DNA of 64,000 bases, taken from assembly GCF_017876775.1 (NCBI RefSeq), contig NZ_JAGIOP010000002.1, positions 1,612,001 to 1,676,000 on the forward strand. Reading direction: 5' to 3'. Made by a program: the position numbers and the translations under genes. The notes under the pieces were generated by a model. It was not told the origin of the DNA, ran no database searches, and saw only the letters and a program-made list of their open reading frames with translations. This document shows, in pieces, positions 10,023-18,708 of this stretch (its first letter is position 1; every line of letters starts with the position of its first letter). The DNA comes from Mycolicibacterium lutetiense. GTDB lineage: Bacteria; Actinomycetota; Actinomycetes; Mycobacteriales; Mycobacteriaceae.

Positions 10023-10388
10023 CTAGGCCGCCCAGAACAGCGCGGCCGCGCCGATCGCCTCTACCAGGCAGTAGAACCAGTTGGGGTAGAAGGCCGTCCG
10101 TTCATCGAACACGGCCGAAAGGGCGCGGCCGACTGCCATGCCGGCCAGCGCGGCGCCGACGGTGATCAGGATCCCGGTGCGCACCTCCCCCGGCGCCACG
10201 GCCGCGTATGCCAGCACCGCGGCGATGGCGATACCGAAGCCGCCGTACACGCCACGCACTTCCGCGCGGGCCGCGGCGGTTCTGAGGTCGTAGTCGAAGG
10301 GCCGCAGAATCGCCTGCGGCGCCGCCAGCGCATACACACCCATGCCGGCGAAGAACACGCCGACCACGACGATGACAGCAACAGTCAC
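10023..10388 (-). CDS. DUF4345-like small membrane protein
   Basis: A 121-residue integral membrane protein with four predicted hydrophobic helices. The features FAGMGVYALAAPQAILRPF at the N-terminus, a central EVRGVYGGFGIAIA and YPNWFYCLVEAIGAAALFW at the end resemble the DUF4345 family, whose function is unknown. GTG 10388 was chosen because it is preceded by an AGGAGG ribosome-binding site about 5 bases away; the long open frame upstream runs antisense through the AraC gene. Divergent from that regulator, which may control it. Confidence 0.82.
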   Translation of the reverse strand: MTVAVIVVVGVFFAGMGVYALAAPQAILRPFDYDLRTAAARAEVRGVYGGFGIAIAAVLAYAAVAPGEVRTGILITVGAALAGMAVGRALSAVFDERTAFYPNWFYCLVEAIGAAALFWAA

Positions 10389-10418
10389 GGTAGCCTCCTG
10401 ATCAGTTGTCCGCCCAGC

Positions 10419-11174
10419 ATGCACAATGAACTGATGCCGGCGCTTCCACAAACCTGCTGTCCTACGGTGTGGTTGTGGCCCGGGCAGGCGCTGTACTCCG
10501 GGCCCGGACTGGATTTGCAACCGCACTCCGGATCGGTGTGGTGCCTGGCCTTCGGCGTCGACGGGCCTCTGACGGTGACGATTCAGGGCAACGCGATCGT
10601 GGCGCGCAGTGTGTTGATTCCGCCACGGCTCACCCATCACCTTGCGATGCAGGGCGGGTTGGTGTCGTGCTATCTCGATCCCGGTTCGCCGCGGACCGTA
10701 TCGTGCCGTCAGCAGTTCACCGAATTCCGGCACGGCATCGGTGTCGGTCATGCCGCCGAGACCCGCCTGGCGGCAGCACCGATGGACGACGAGGCCGCCC
10801 GGCGCTGGCTGGATCTGGCTGCCCCGGACACACCTCACCAAATCGATCCCCGGATCGAGTTGGTGGCCAAGCAGATTCGTGACAATCCGGCGGAATCGGT
10901 ATCGGCAGGTGAGTTCGCGACGGCTGCCGGGTTGTCCGAATCACGGTTCCTGCATCTGTTCCGTCGCGAGGCCGGGACCAGCCTTCGGCGCTACCGGATG
11001 TGGAGCAGGCTCATCGCAGCCGGTACCGCCGTGGCGGCCGGTGAGAACCTGACCGCCGCAGCCGCCGATTCCGGATTCGCCAGCCCGTCACACCTGGCGG
11101 ACAGCTTCAAGACCACGTTCGGGCTGTCGGCCACACAACTGCTGGCGACGGGGATTCGCATCCGCACACCGTGA
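10419..11174 (+). CDS. AraC family transcriptional regulator
   Basis: A 251-residue AraC-type regulator. The N-terminal ~130 residues form a cupin-like sensory barrel, and the C-terminal domain (about 145-250) carries two helix-turn-helix units: FATAAGLSESRFLHLFRREAGTSLRRYR and LTAAAADSGFASPSHLADSFKTTFG. ATG 10419 is used; ATG 10434 is an alternative. It is divergent from the DUF4345-like membrane gene with only 30 bases between starts, the usual arrangement for a local regulator. No effector can be read from the sequence. Confidence 0.9.
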   Translation: MHNELMPALPQTCCPTVWLWPGQALYSGPGLDLQPHSGSVWCLAFGVDGPLTVTIQGNAIVARSVLIPPRLTHHLAMQGGLVSCYLDPGSPRTVSCRQQFTEFRHGIGVGHAAETRLAAAPMDDEAARRWLDLAAPDTPHQIDPRIELVAKQIRDNPAESVSAGEFATAAGLSESRFLHLFRREAGTSLRRYRMWSRLIAAGTAVAAGENLTAAAADSGFASPSHLADSFKTTFGLSATQLLATGIRIRTP

Positions 11175-11220
11175 CGAGCGTGCGCACACCGCTGACGGAA
11201 TTACGCCTGGGAAACGAAAC

Positions 11221-12723
11221 CTAGGAGGCGACGGTCTCGGATGGGTTCTGCGCGGGCGCGCGACCGAAGACCATCGACTCGTCGATGCGGTCGAAGCGGT
11301 GGTCGATGGCATCCAGCAGGTAGTTGTGCCGCACGTGCCACGGCCGTTTGGTACCTGACCGCGGCAGCGCGTGCTCGGAACGCTGGATGTAGCCGGCCTC
11401 GAGATCCCAGGTCCGTTTCTCCGGCATCGGCGCCGCGCCCTTGTGCGGATAGGCATGGGTGTAACCGTGAGCCCCCAGGTACGCCAACAGGTTCGCGAAG
11501 GCCCGGGCGGTCATGTCGGCACGCAGCGTCCACGACGCGTTGGTATAGCCGATGCACCAGGCCAGGTTCGGAACGTCCTCGAGCAGAAACTCCTTGTAGA
11601 CGAACCGTTCGGTCGGCTTGACCTCCTGGCCGTCGACCGCGAGGCGAACGCCGCCGAGCGCCTGCAGTTGCAGGCCGGTCGCGGTGACGATCACGTCGGC
11701 ATCCACCCGCTCACCGGATTTCAGCACGATGCCCGTGGCGTCGATGTGATCGACGTGATCGGTGACGACGTCGACCCGACCGTCGCTGATGTGCCCGAAC
11801 AGATCCCCGTCGAGCACCAGACACAACCGCTGATCCCACGGTTTGTACCGCGGCTTGAAATGCACGTCGACCGGATACCCCTCGGGCAACGCGGCCGTGA
11901 GCTTCTTGCGCAGGTAGCTGCGACCGAGATCGGGGGCCGAGCGGAAGAAGAAATAGCTCAGCACGTGGATCATCGCGTTGCGGAACCGCACAACCTGGTG
12001 AGATAACTTGCGCGGCAAAATTTTACGGATGGTCTGCACCGACGGAACGATGCGGTCCGCCGCCACCATGTACGTCGGCGAGCGCTGAAGCATCGTCACG
12101 TGAGAAGCCTGCTGCGCCAGCGCGGGCACCAGACTGACCGCGGTGGCACCACTGCCGATCACCACGACGCGCTTGCCCGAGTAATCCAGCGACTCGGGCC
12201 AGAACTGCGGGTGCACCAGGTCGCCGTCGAAGGTCTCGATACCGGGGAACTCCGGGGTGTAGGGCTCGTCGTAGTTGTAGTAGCCGGTGCCGAAGAACAG
12301 GTACCGGCACCGGTAGGTCCCGGCCTGGCCGTCCTGCTCGGTCTCGACGGTCCAGGTGTCGGTGCTCGAATCCCAATCCGCCGACAACACACGGGTGTTG
12401 AACCGGATATGACGGTCGATACCGTGCTCCCGGGCGGTCTCGGTCAGGTAGTCGCGAATATCGGCGCCGTCGGCGACGTTCTCGGGCTTGGTCCAGGGCT
12501 GATACGGGAAGCTCAGCGTGAAGATGTCGCTGTCCGAGCGGATCCCCGGATACCGGAACAGGTCCCAGGTGCCGCCGATCCGCGCTCGGCGTTCCAGCAC
12601 GGTGTACGTCAGTCCGGGACTCTTCTCATGCACCCGGTAGGCCGCGCCCAATCCCGAGATTCCGGCCCCGACGATGAGCACATCCGAATAGTCCGGATCC
12701 GCAGCACGGCAAGCACCGCCCAT
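11221..12723 (-). CDS. FAD-containing monooxygenase, EthA/Baeyer-Villiger type
   Basis: A 500-residue class B flavoprotein monooxygenase using FAD and NADPH to insert one oxygen atom (ketone to ester, or sulfur/nitrogen oxidation). The FAD-binding Rossmann motif GAGISGLG is at about residues 20-27, the NADPH-binding GSGATAVS at about 192-199, and the family fingerprint FDGDLVHPQFWP lies just before the second Rossmann motif. Size and sequence resemble mycobacterial EthA-like enzymes, several of which exist per genome, so I do not assign it to ethA itself. The stop faces the AraC gene, and the LLM oxidoreductase gene lies upstream on the same strand. Confidence 0.9.
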   Translation of the reverse strand: MGGACRAADPDYSDVLIVGAGISGLGAAYRVHEKSPGLTYTVLERRARIGGTWDLFRYPGIRSDSDIFTLSFPYQPWTKPENVADGADIRDYLTETAREHGIDRHIRFNTRVLSADWDSSTDTWTVETEQDGQAGTYRCRYLFFGTGYYNYDEPYTPEFPGIETFDGDLVHPQFWPESLDYSGKRVVVIGSGATAVSLVPALAQQASHVTMLQRSPTYMVAADRIVPSVQTIRKILPRKLSHQVVRFRNAMIHVLSYFFFRSAPDLGRSYLRKKLTAALPEGYPVDVHFKPRYKPWDQRLCLVLDGDLFGHISDGRVDVVTDHVDHIDATGIVLKSGERVDADVIVTATGLQLQALGGVRLAVDGQEVKPTERFVYKEFLLEDVPNLAWCIGYTNASWTLRADMTARAFANLLAYLGAHGYTHAYPHKGAAPMPEKRTWDLEAGYIQRSEHALPRSGTKRPWHVRHNYLLDAIDHRFDRIDESMVFGRAPAQNPSETVAS

Positions 12724-12767
12724 GGCGAACCTCCTTTGGTCCCGACGAGTACCACCACCCTAGGCGC

Positions 12768-13748
12768 TCAGTCGCGCAGTGCGTCGACGATCTGGGCAAG
12801 CGAATCCAGCGCGATCGGACCCGGCTGATACAGGCAGATCCGATCGGAAACCCCGGCCACGCGGTCCCGGATGTGGGCGGCGATATCGGCGGGGCTACCG
12901 CACGCCGCGATGGTGTGTAGTACCTCGTCGTCGATCAGCGAACCCATCTCCTGCCAACGGCCCTGTTTGGACAGCGCGTTGAGCTCTGGCTGCAGATCAC
13001 CCCAGCCGTGCGCGTCGAGTACGGGCCGATAGGCCGGGGTCGAGCCGTAGAAGGCCAGCAGGCGTCGCGCCGCGTCGTGGTTGTCCCCGGCCGACACGAT
13101 GATCTCCGGGACGATCGCCAGGTCCGCCGCGTCACGCCCGGCGGCGGCGAGCCCGTCCCGCACCGCGGGCAGCGTCGCCTCGTGCAGGAACCGCTTGGAC
13201 CCGAACGGCATGACCAGCAGGCCGTCGGCGAACTGTGCGGTGGCCCGGGTGAGCCGGGGGCCCAGCGCACCGACATAGATCGGCGGCGGACCGTACGGGT
13301 TGTCCCGGGGGGTGAACGTGGGCGTCATCAGTGTGTGCCGGTAGTACTCGCCCCTGAAGGCCAGCCGTTCACCGGTGTCCCAGGCCGCGAAGATCGCCCG
13401 CAGTGCCCCGACGAACTCCGACATCCGGGCCACCGGCCGGTCGAAGTCCGCGCCGAACCGCTTCTCGATCTGCGTACGGATCTGGGTGCCGAGGCCCAGG
13501 GTGAAGCGGCCGCCGGACAGGATCTGGTGGTCGACGGCCTGGTGCGCCAGGTGAATCGGGTTACGGGGAAACGCAATTGCCACATTGGTCATCAGGTCCA
13601 GATCCCCGACGGTGCTGGCCAGCGTCAAGGGGGTAAATACATCATGCGGGCCTTCAAAGGTGAATACCCCGCTGGCACCGGCCTCACGTAGGGCCGCGGC
13701 CCGGTCGATTGCGTCTCGCGGACCGAACAATGCTGTCATGACCTTCAC
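12768..13748 (-). CDS. LLM class F420-dependent oxidoreductase
   Basis: A 326-residue TIM-barrel oxidoreductase of the luciferase-like family. In mycobacteria these usually use the deazaflavin F420 as hydride carrier. Supporting features are EAGASGVFTFEGPHDVFTPL, TNVAIAFPRNPIHLAHQAVDHQILSGGRFTLGLG and the later PPPIYVGALGPRLTRATAQFADGLLV. GTG 13748 (VKVMTALFG) is chosen; upstream codons overlap the divergent amine oxidase gene. It is 44 bases upstream of the monooxygenase gene on the same strand, so the two may be an operon that was inserted into the otherwise conserved Rv3169-Rv3170 interval. Confidence 0.9.
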   Translation of the reverse strand: MKVMTALFGPRDAIDRAAALREAGASGVFTFEGPHDVFTPLTLASTVGDLDLMTNVAIAFPRNPIHLAHQAVDHQILSGGRFTLGLGTQIRTQIEKRFGADFDRPVARMSEFVGALRAIFAAWDTGERLAFRGEYYRHTLMTPTFTPRDNPYGPPPIYVGALGPRLTRATAQFADGLLVMPFGSKRFLHEATLPAVRDGLAAAGRDAADLAIVPEIIVSAGDNHDAARRLLAFYGSTPAYRPVLDAHGWGDLQPELNALSKQGRWQEMGSLIDDEVLHTIAACGSPADIAAHIRDRVAGVSDRICLYQPGPIALDSLAQIVDALRD

Positions 13749-13766
13749 GCGTGAGAGCCTAGACAG

Positions 13767-15122
13767 GTGAGCATCCCAACCAGCACCGACGTCGTCGTGG
13801 TGGGTGCCGGCTTCGCCGGCCTGACCGCCGCCCGCGCCCTGCTCCGGCTCGGACACCAGGTGGTGGTGCTCGAGGGGCGGGACCGGGTGGGTGGTCGCTC
13901 ATCGACCACCACGATCGCCGGAGTGCCGGTCGACCTGGGCGGCACGTTCGTCGGCCCCACCCAGGACGCGGTGCTGGCGCTGGCCGGCGAGCTCGGCTGC
14001 CGCTCCGTGCCCACCTATGACCGCGGCAAGAACCTGATCCGGTGGCACGGGCGGGTCCGGTCCTATCGGAGCACGATCCCGCGGCTGTCGATGATGGAAT
14101 TGTTCGACGTGTCCCGCATCCAGTGGCGCTTCGAACGTCTGAGCCGCCTGATCCGGGTGAAAGAGCCGTGGAACAGCGCGAACGCCCAGAAGCTCGATGA
14201 GCTGACCCTGGAACAGTGGCTGCGCTCGGCGGGCGCCAACGCCTCGACCCGCAACCTGATGGCGATCATGTCCCGGGTCACGTGGGGCGCCGAGCCCGAT
14301 GAGGTGTCGATGCTGCACGCCGCCCGCTACGTCAAGGCCGCGGGCGGGCTCGACCGCATGCTCGACGTTCGGGGCGGCGCCCAGCAGGAGCGCTTTCCCG
14401 AAGGCACCCAGCAGATCGCGTGGAAGATGGCCGAGGAACTCGGCGATCGGGTGGTGCTCAGCGCCCCGGTGAGCCGCATCGAGCGCCACGACGACGGCAC
14501 AGTGGCGGTGAGTTGTCCGTCCGGAGTAGTTCAGGCACGTGCGGTGATCGTGGCGATCCCGCCGCAGCACCGGACCGGGATCGAGTTCAGCCCGGCACTG
14601 CCCGAGCCGTACACCGAACTGGCCGAGAACTGGCCGCAGGGCAACCTCAGCAAGGCCTACGCCGCCTATGAAAAGCCGTTCTGGCGCACCAACGGCTGCT
14701 CGGGCGAGGCCTTGTCCGATGAAGGGCCGGTGTTCATCACCTTCGACGTGAGCCCGGGCGGCGAAAACGGCCCGGGCATCCTGTTGGGGTTCACCGACGC
14801 CCGGACCTTCGACCGGCTGTCACCGGCGGAGCGCCGCGAGCAGGCCCTGTCCGGGTTCGCCACCCTGTTCGGCGATGCCGCCCTGAAACCGATCGACTAC
14901 CTCGACCACTGTTGGAGCGCAGAACAATTCGCACCGGGCGGCCCGACGGCGGCGGTGCCGCCGGGATCGTGGACCCAGTACGGTAGGTGGCTGCGGGAAC
15001 CGGTGGACGCGATCCACTGGGCCGGCACCGAAACCGCGGACGAGTGGACCGGCTTCCTCGACGGGGCGGTCCGGTCCGGTCAGCGTGCGGCCGCCGAGGT
15101 GGCCGGCCGCCTCACCGGCTGA
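13767..15122 (+). CDS. aofH: Flavin-containing monoamine oxidase
   Basis: A 451-residue FAD-dependent amine oxidase that would oxidise primary amines to aldehydes with release of ammonia and hydrogen peroxide. The N-terminal dinucleotide-binding motif is [17 protein letters not shown] (about residues 9-25), followed by the flavin motif [12 protein letters not shown] and the family segment [18 protein letters not shown]. The C-terminal flavin contact is [21 protein letters not shown]. Position next to the alpha/beta hydrolase gene matches Rv3170 (aofH)-Rv3171c of M. tuberculosis. Start is GTG 13767, only 18 bases from the divergent LLM gene start. Confidence 0.92.
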   Translation: MSIPTSTDVVVVGAGFAGLTAARALLRLGHQVVVLEGRDRVGGRSSTTTIAGVPVDLGGTFVGPTQDAVLALAGELGCRSVPTYDRGKNLIRWHGRVRSYRSTIPRLSMMELFDVSRIQWRFERLSRLIRVKEPWNSANAQKLDELTLEQWLRSAGANASTRNLMAIMSRVTWGAEPDEVSMLHAARYVKAAGGLDRMLDVRGGAQQERFPEGTQQIAWKMAEELGDRVVLSAPVSRIERHDDGTVAVSCPSGVVQARAVIVAIPPQHRTGIEFSPALPEPYTELAENWPQGNLSKAYAAYEKPFWRTNGCSGEALSDEGPVFITFDVSPGGENGPGILLGFTDARTFDRLSPAERREQALSGFATLFGDAALKPIDYLDHCWSAEQFAPGGPTAAVPPGSWTQYGRWLREPVDAIHWAGTETADEWTGFLDGAVRSGQRAAAEVAGRLTG

Positions 15123-15127
15123 GCGCG

Positions 15128-16054
15128 TTACCGATCGACCGCCTCAGGCGACGCCACCGACGCTGCCAGCGCCCGTAATTGGGCGTTCACCTGTGACGGG
15201 CATTCCAGAATGGCGCAGTGTCCACCGGGCATCTCGACGAAAGCACTCAGGTTCGGAGCGTCGGCGGCGATCCGGCGGGCGGCGTTGATGGGCAGCAAGC
15301 GGTCCTTGGTGCTGCCGATCACCAGCGTGGGCACCGACAGGTTCCGCAGCGAGATGTGTTGCGCACCCATCCCGTTGACCAGAGTGCGGGCCCAGCCGCC
15401 ACGTCCGGCGGACGGGGTCTCGGCGAACAGTTGATAGACGAACTCGGCGACCCACGGGTCGGCGTCACGGCCCACCGCCAGACGCGCGACGAAACGTTTG
15501 TTGGGCCGCTCGACGATCCGCGGCATCCGGGTACCGCCGAAGGTCCGAATTGCCGTACCCGCGGCCCGGACGCGCGTCGACGCCAGCGGCGCAGGCACTC
15601 TCAGCAATTTCACGTCGCGCACCAGGTCCCCGGTGGTGGTGTTGATCAGTGCGACGGCGTCGGCCCGGGCCGCCACCTGGGCCGGATAGCGCTGCGACCA
15701 CGAGGTGATCGCGATGCCGCCCATCGAATGTCCGGCGATGACGGCCCGTTCCCCGGGCTTCAGCGTGGCATCGAGCACTGAGTCCAGGTCGGCGGCCAGA
15801 TGGTTGAGGCTGTAGCGGTGACGCCCACGCGGCGTCTCGCTGCGGCCGTGCCCGCGATGGTCGTAGGCGATGACCCGGTGATCCGTGGCCAGATCGGCGA
15901 TCTGGTGGGCCCAGACCTCGATGGCACAGGTGATGCCGTGGGCCAGCACGATCGGGTAGCCGTCCTCGGGCCCGAACACCTCGGCATGCAACCGCACGCC
16001 GTCGACGGCGCGAACCTGGACGGTGCGTCCCGGCGGCAGCTGGGGAAGGGTCAT
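15128..16054 (-). CDS. hpx: Alpha/beta hydrolase (non-heme haloperoxidase-like, Rv3171c type)
   Basis: A 308-residue alpha/beta hydrolase. The nucleophile elbow is AGHSMGGIA, the oxyanion loop VLAHGITC, the acid lies in the GSTKDRLLP region and the catalytic histidine in MPGGHCAIL near the C-terminus. M. tuberculosis Rv3171c, which also follows aofH, is annotated as a non-heme haloperoxidase (hpx); the true substrate is unknown. I chose ATG 16054, which has a GGAG-type site upstream. An in-frame ATG at 16102 would form an ATGA overlap with the stop of the upstream alcohol dehydrogenase and would add 16 residues. Convergent with aofH. Confidence 0.88.
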   Translation of the reverse strand: MTLPQLPPGRTVQVRAVDGVRLHAEVFGPEDGYPIVLAHGITCAIEVWAHQIADLATDHRVIAYDHRGHGRSETPRGRHRYSLNHLAADLDSVLDATLKPGERAVIAGHSMGGIAITSWSQRYPAQVAARADAVALINTTTGDLVRDVKLLRVPAPLASTRVRAAGTAIRTFGGTRMPRIVERPNKRFVARLAVGRDADPWVAEFVYQLFAETPSAGRGGWARTLVNGMGAQHISLRNLSVPTLVIGSTKDRLLPINAARRIAADAPNLSAFVEMPGGHCAILECPSQVNAQLRALAASVASPEAVDR

Positions 16055-16098
16055 GGTGCTCCGATCGTTTGGCGTCGTTGCCGGGTGAAACTGGGGAT

Positions 16099-17193
16099 TC
16101 ATGAGGCTGCCGTGCCGGTGATCAGCACGGGTTTGACGACGTCAGCCGCCTTGGCCGCGGCCCAGGCCCGGTCGAAGTCATCGAACGGGTAGCGGCTCAC
16201 GAGTTTGTCGAGCGGGAGTTCGCCGCGGCGGTGCAGATCGGCCAGGTGCGGGATGAAGGTGTGCGGTTCGCTGTCCCCCTCCACCACACCGCGCAGGGTC
16301 AGACCCTTACCCATGACCGCCGCGACGGGCACGTCGGCCGTCAACGCGCCGAGGCCCAGCAGCGCCAGCGTGCCGCGCTCGCGCAACACCCCGACCGCCG
16401 CGGCGAGAACATCGGGCCGTGCGGTGGTGTCGACCGCGGCGGCCACTCCCCCGGTCAGCTCGAGCACTGCCGCGGCCACCTCCGTGGTGGTCGGGTCGAT
16501 CGTCGCGGTGGCGCCCAATTCGGTTGCCAGCATTCTTCGTTCGGCGATCGGGTCGACGGCGATGACAGTCCGGCAGCCTGCGATGCGGGCGCCCATGACC
16601 GCCGAAAGGCCCACGGCGCCGGCACCGAACACCACGAGCGCATCCGCAGGTTGCGGCGCAAGCACATTGAGCACGGTTCCCGCCCCGGTCTGGACACTGC
16701 AACCCAGCGGGGCTGCCAGCGCCGGGTCGATCGGCTCTGGCAGCACAACGGCATTGCGACTGCCGGCGATCGCGTGGGTACAGAAGCTGGACTGGCCGAA
16801 GAATCCGCCGCCGATGGGGGCACCGTCGGCGTGCAGCGCACTGGATTCGTCACGGTTGCCGCGCATGTTGAGGTCGGTGGAACGCTCGCAATAGGCGGGG
16901 GCGTCGGCCCGGCAGGTCGAACAGGTGCCGCAACTGGCGAAGGTGAGAACGACCTGGTCGCCGACCCGGGGTGCGGCGTGGGGCCCGACCGCGACCACCG
17001 TGCCCGCGCCCTCGTGACCGAACACCATCGGCAGCCTGCGGAACCGCGCGGCAATACTCACATCGGTGTGGCAGATGCCGACGGCGTCGATGCGAACCAG
17101 TACTTCGTCGCCGTGCGGTTCCCGAATCTGCACGTCGATGAGCTGCGGATCGGCTCCGGCGTCGAGCACCGCCGCGGCGCGGGCGTTGAGCAT
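16099..17193 (-). CDS. Zinc-dependent alcohol dehydrogenase
   Basis: A 364-residue medium-chain dehydrogenase. The catalytic zinc site is indicated by GICHTDVS and GHEGAGTVVAVG, and the structural zinc by four cysteines in CGTCSTCRADAPAYC (about residues 88-102). The NAD-binding motif FGAGAVGLSAVMGA is in the C-terminal half. The closest type is the aryl/allyl-alcohol dehydrogenase group, oxidising alcohols to aldehydes with NAD(P). It lies directly upstream of the hydrolase gene, with stop and alternative start overlapping, so they are probably co-transcribed. This gene marks the left edge of the non-conserved accessory block. Confidence 0.9.
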   Translation of the reverse strand: MLNARAAAVLDAGADPQLIDVQIREPHGDEVLVRIDAVGICHTDVSIAARFRRLPMVFGHEGAGTVVAVGPHAAPRVGDQVVLTFASCGTCSTCRADAPAYCERSTDLNMRGNRDESSALHADGAPIGGGFFGQSSFCTHAIAGSRNAVVLPEPIDPALAAPLGCSVQTGAGTVLNVLAPQPADALVVFGAGAVGLSAVMGARIAGCRTVIAVDPIAERRMLATELGATATIDPTTTEVAAAVLELTGGVAAAVDTTARPDVLAAAVGVLRERGTLALLGLGALTADVPVAAVMGKGLTLRGVVEGDSEPHTFIPHLADLHRRGELPLDKLVSRYPFDDFDRAWAAAKAADVVKPVLITGTAAS

Positions 17194-17216
17194 CCGGTGA
17201 TGCTAAGCCACCGACT

Positions 17217-17228
17217 TGACACCTGTCA
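17217..17228. promoter_or_regulatory. Perfect palindrome TGACACCTGTCA between divergent dehydrogenase genes
   Basis: TGACA-CC-TGTCA is perfectly symmetric. It overlaps a TTGACA-like hexamer 34 bases before the quinone-reductase start and 24 bases from the divergent alcohol dehydrogenase start. It could be an operator for both promoters. No dedicated regulator gene is adjacent. Confidence 0.4.
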
Positions 17229-17261
17229 CAATTGGCTGGCGACCCACCGAAGGAGACACCG

Positions 17262-18233
17262 ATGCGTGCAGCACAGATCACCCGACTCGACGGTCCCGAC
17301 GCAGTGCGGGTGGCCGAGGTCGAAGAACCCGCCGGTACCGATGCGGTGGTGATCGACGTCCACGCCGCCGGGGTCGCATTCCCGGACGCCCTGCTCACCC
17401 GCGGGCTCTATCAGTACAAGCCGGAGCTTCCGTTCACCCCGGGCGCCGAGGTCGCCGGTGTGGTGCGCAGCGCCCCCGCCGGAGCTCACGTCCGCGCCGG
17501 TGACCGGGTGCTGGCCCTGACCATGCTGTCGGGCGGGATGGCCGAAGTCGTCGCACTGCCCGCCGAGCGGGTGTTCGCACTGCCCGACGCGGTGTCCTTC
17601 GAGGCCGGCGCCGGGATCCTGTTCAACGACCTGACCGTCCAATTCGCGTTGCGCACCCGCGGCCGGTTGGCTGCAGGCGAAACCGTGCTGGTGCACGGCG
17701 CGGCGGGCGGCATCGGCACCTCGGCGCTGCGACTGGCACCGGCACTGGGGGCCGCACGCACCATCGCGGTGGTATCCACCGAGGAGAAGGCCGAGATCGC
17801 CAGGGCCGCAGGTGCATCCGATGTGGTGCTGGTCGACGGATTCCGGGACGCGGTGAAGGAACTCACCGACGGCCGCGGTGTGGATGTCGTCGTGGACCCG
17901 GTCGGCGGTGACCGCTTCACCGACTCATTGCGTTCGCTGGCTGTCGGCGGGCGCCTGCTGGTCGTCGGGTTCACCGGCGGCGAGATCCCCACGGTCAAGG
18001 TCAATCGCCTGCTGCTCAACAACGTCGACGTGATCGGCGCGGGTTGGGGCGCCTGGACGTTTTCGCACCCCGGCTATCTGCAGGAGCAGTGGGCCGAGCT
18101 GCAACCGCTGCTGGCTTCCGGCGCGGTGCCCGCACCGCAGCCCGATGTGTATCCACTCGAGCAGGCAGCTGCGGCCATCGCGTCGCTGGAGAACCGCAGC
18201 GCCAAGGGCAAGGTGGTGCTCACGCTTCGCTGA
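17262..18233 (+). CDS. NADPH:quinone oxidoreductase (zinc-free MDR family)
   Basis: A 323-residue medium-chain reductase without the zinc ligands of its divergent neighbour, so it belongs to the quinone-reductase branch. The NADPH-binding signature is TVLVHGAAGGIGTSALRLA (about residues 142-160), followed by VDVVVDPVGGDRF and a typical GLYQYKPELPFTPGAEVAGVV at the N-terminal half. ATG 17262 is supported by AGGAG six bases upstream. It probably reduces quinones or enones with NADPH. The deazaflavin-dependent reductase gene follows after 49 bases on the same strand. Confidence 0.9.
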   Translation: MRAAQITRLDGPDAVRVAEVEEPAGTDAVVIDVHAAGVAFPDALLTRGLYQYKPELPFTPGAEVAGVVRSAPAGAHVRAGDRVLALTMLSGGMAEVVALPAERVFALPDAVSFEAGAGILFNDLTVQFALRTRGRLAAGETVLVHGAAGGIGTSALRLAPALGAARTIAVVSTEEKAEIARAAGASDVVLVDGFRDAVKELTDGRGVDVVVDPVGGDRFTDSLRSLAVGGRLLVVGFTGGEIPTVKVNRLLLNNVDVIGAGWGAWTFSHPGYLQEQWAELQPLLASGAVPAPQPDVYPLEQAAAAIASLENRSAKGKVVLTLR

Positions 18234-18282
18234 TCGACCCGAATGCGGGAATAACAGCGCCGCCGCCGGTGTTGCGGGGTGC

Positions 18283-18705
18283 GTGACTGACCATGCCGAA
18301 TTGAGCCCGACCGACTGGGTACGCGAGCAGACCCAACGCATCCTGGAACAAGGCACCACCGACGGAGTCGAGATTCTCGACCGCCCCATCGTGCTGTTCA
18401 CGACGACGGGCGCCAAGTCCGGCAAGAAGCGGTACGTACCGCTGATGCGCGTGGAAGAGAACGGCCGCTACGCGATGGTGGCCTCCAAGGGCGGCGCCCC
18501 CGAACACCCGTCGTGGTACTTCAACGTCAAGGCCAACCCCGCCGTGACAGTGCAGGACGGTGACAAGACCGCGTCGCTGACCGCCCGCGAAATCTCCGGT
18601 GACGAACGCGAGCACTGGTGGAAGCTGGCCGTCGAGGCCTACCCGCCCTACGCCGAATACCAGACCAAGACCGACCGACAGATTCCGGTCTTTATCGTCG
18701 AATGA
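18283..18705 (+). CDS. F420-dependent nitroreductase-like protein (Ddn family)
   Basis: A 140-residue split-beta-barrel protein of the deazaflavin-dependent nitroreductase family, common in mycobacteria. Family features are LFTTTGAKSGKKRYVPLMRVEENGRYAMVASKGGAPEHPSW and YFNVKANPAVTVQDG, ending with a conserved YQTKTDRQIPVFIVE tail. GTG 18283 gives the normal length; upstream residues overlap the previous gene. These proteins bind F420H2 and reduce quinones or nitro compounds. Its stop is four bases from the convergent acyltransferase stop. Confidence 0.88.
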   Translation: MTDHAELSPTDWVREQTQRILEQGTTDGVEILDRPIVLFTTTGAKSGKKRYVPLMRVEENGRYAMVASKGGAPEHPSWYFNVKANPAVTVQDGDKTASLTAREISGDEREHWWKLAVEAYPPYAEYQTKTDRQIPVFIVE

Positions 18706-18708
18706 CGG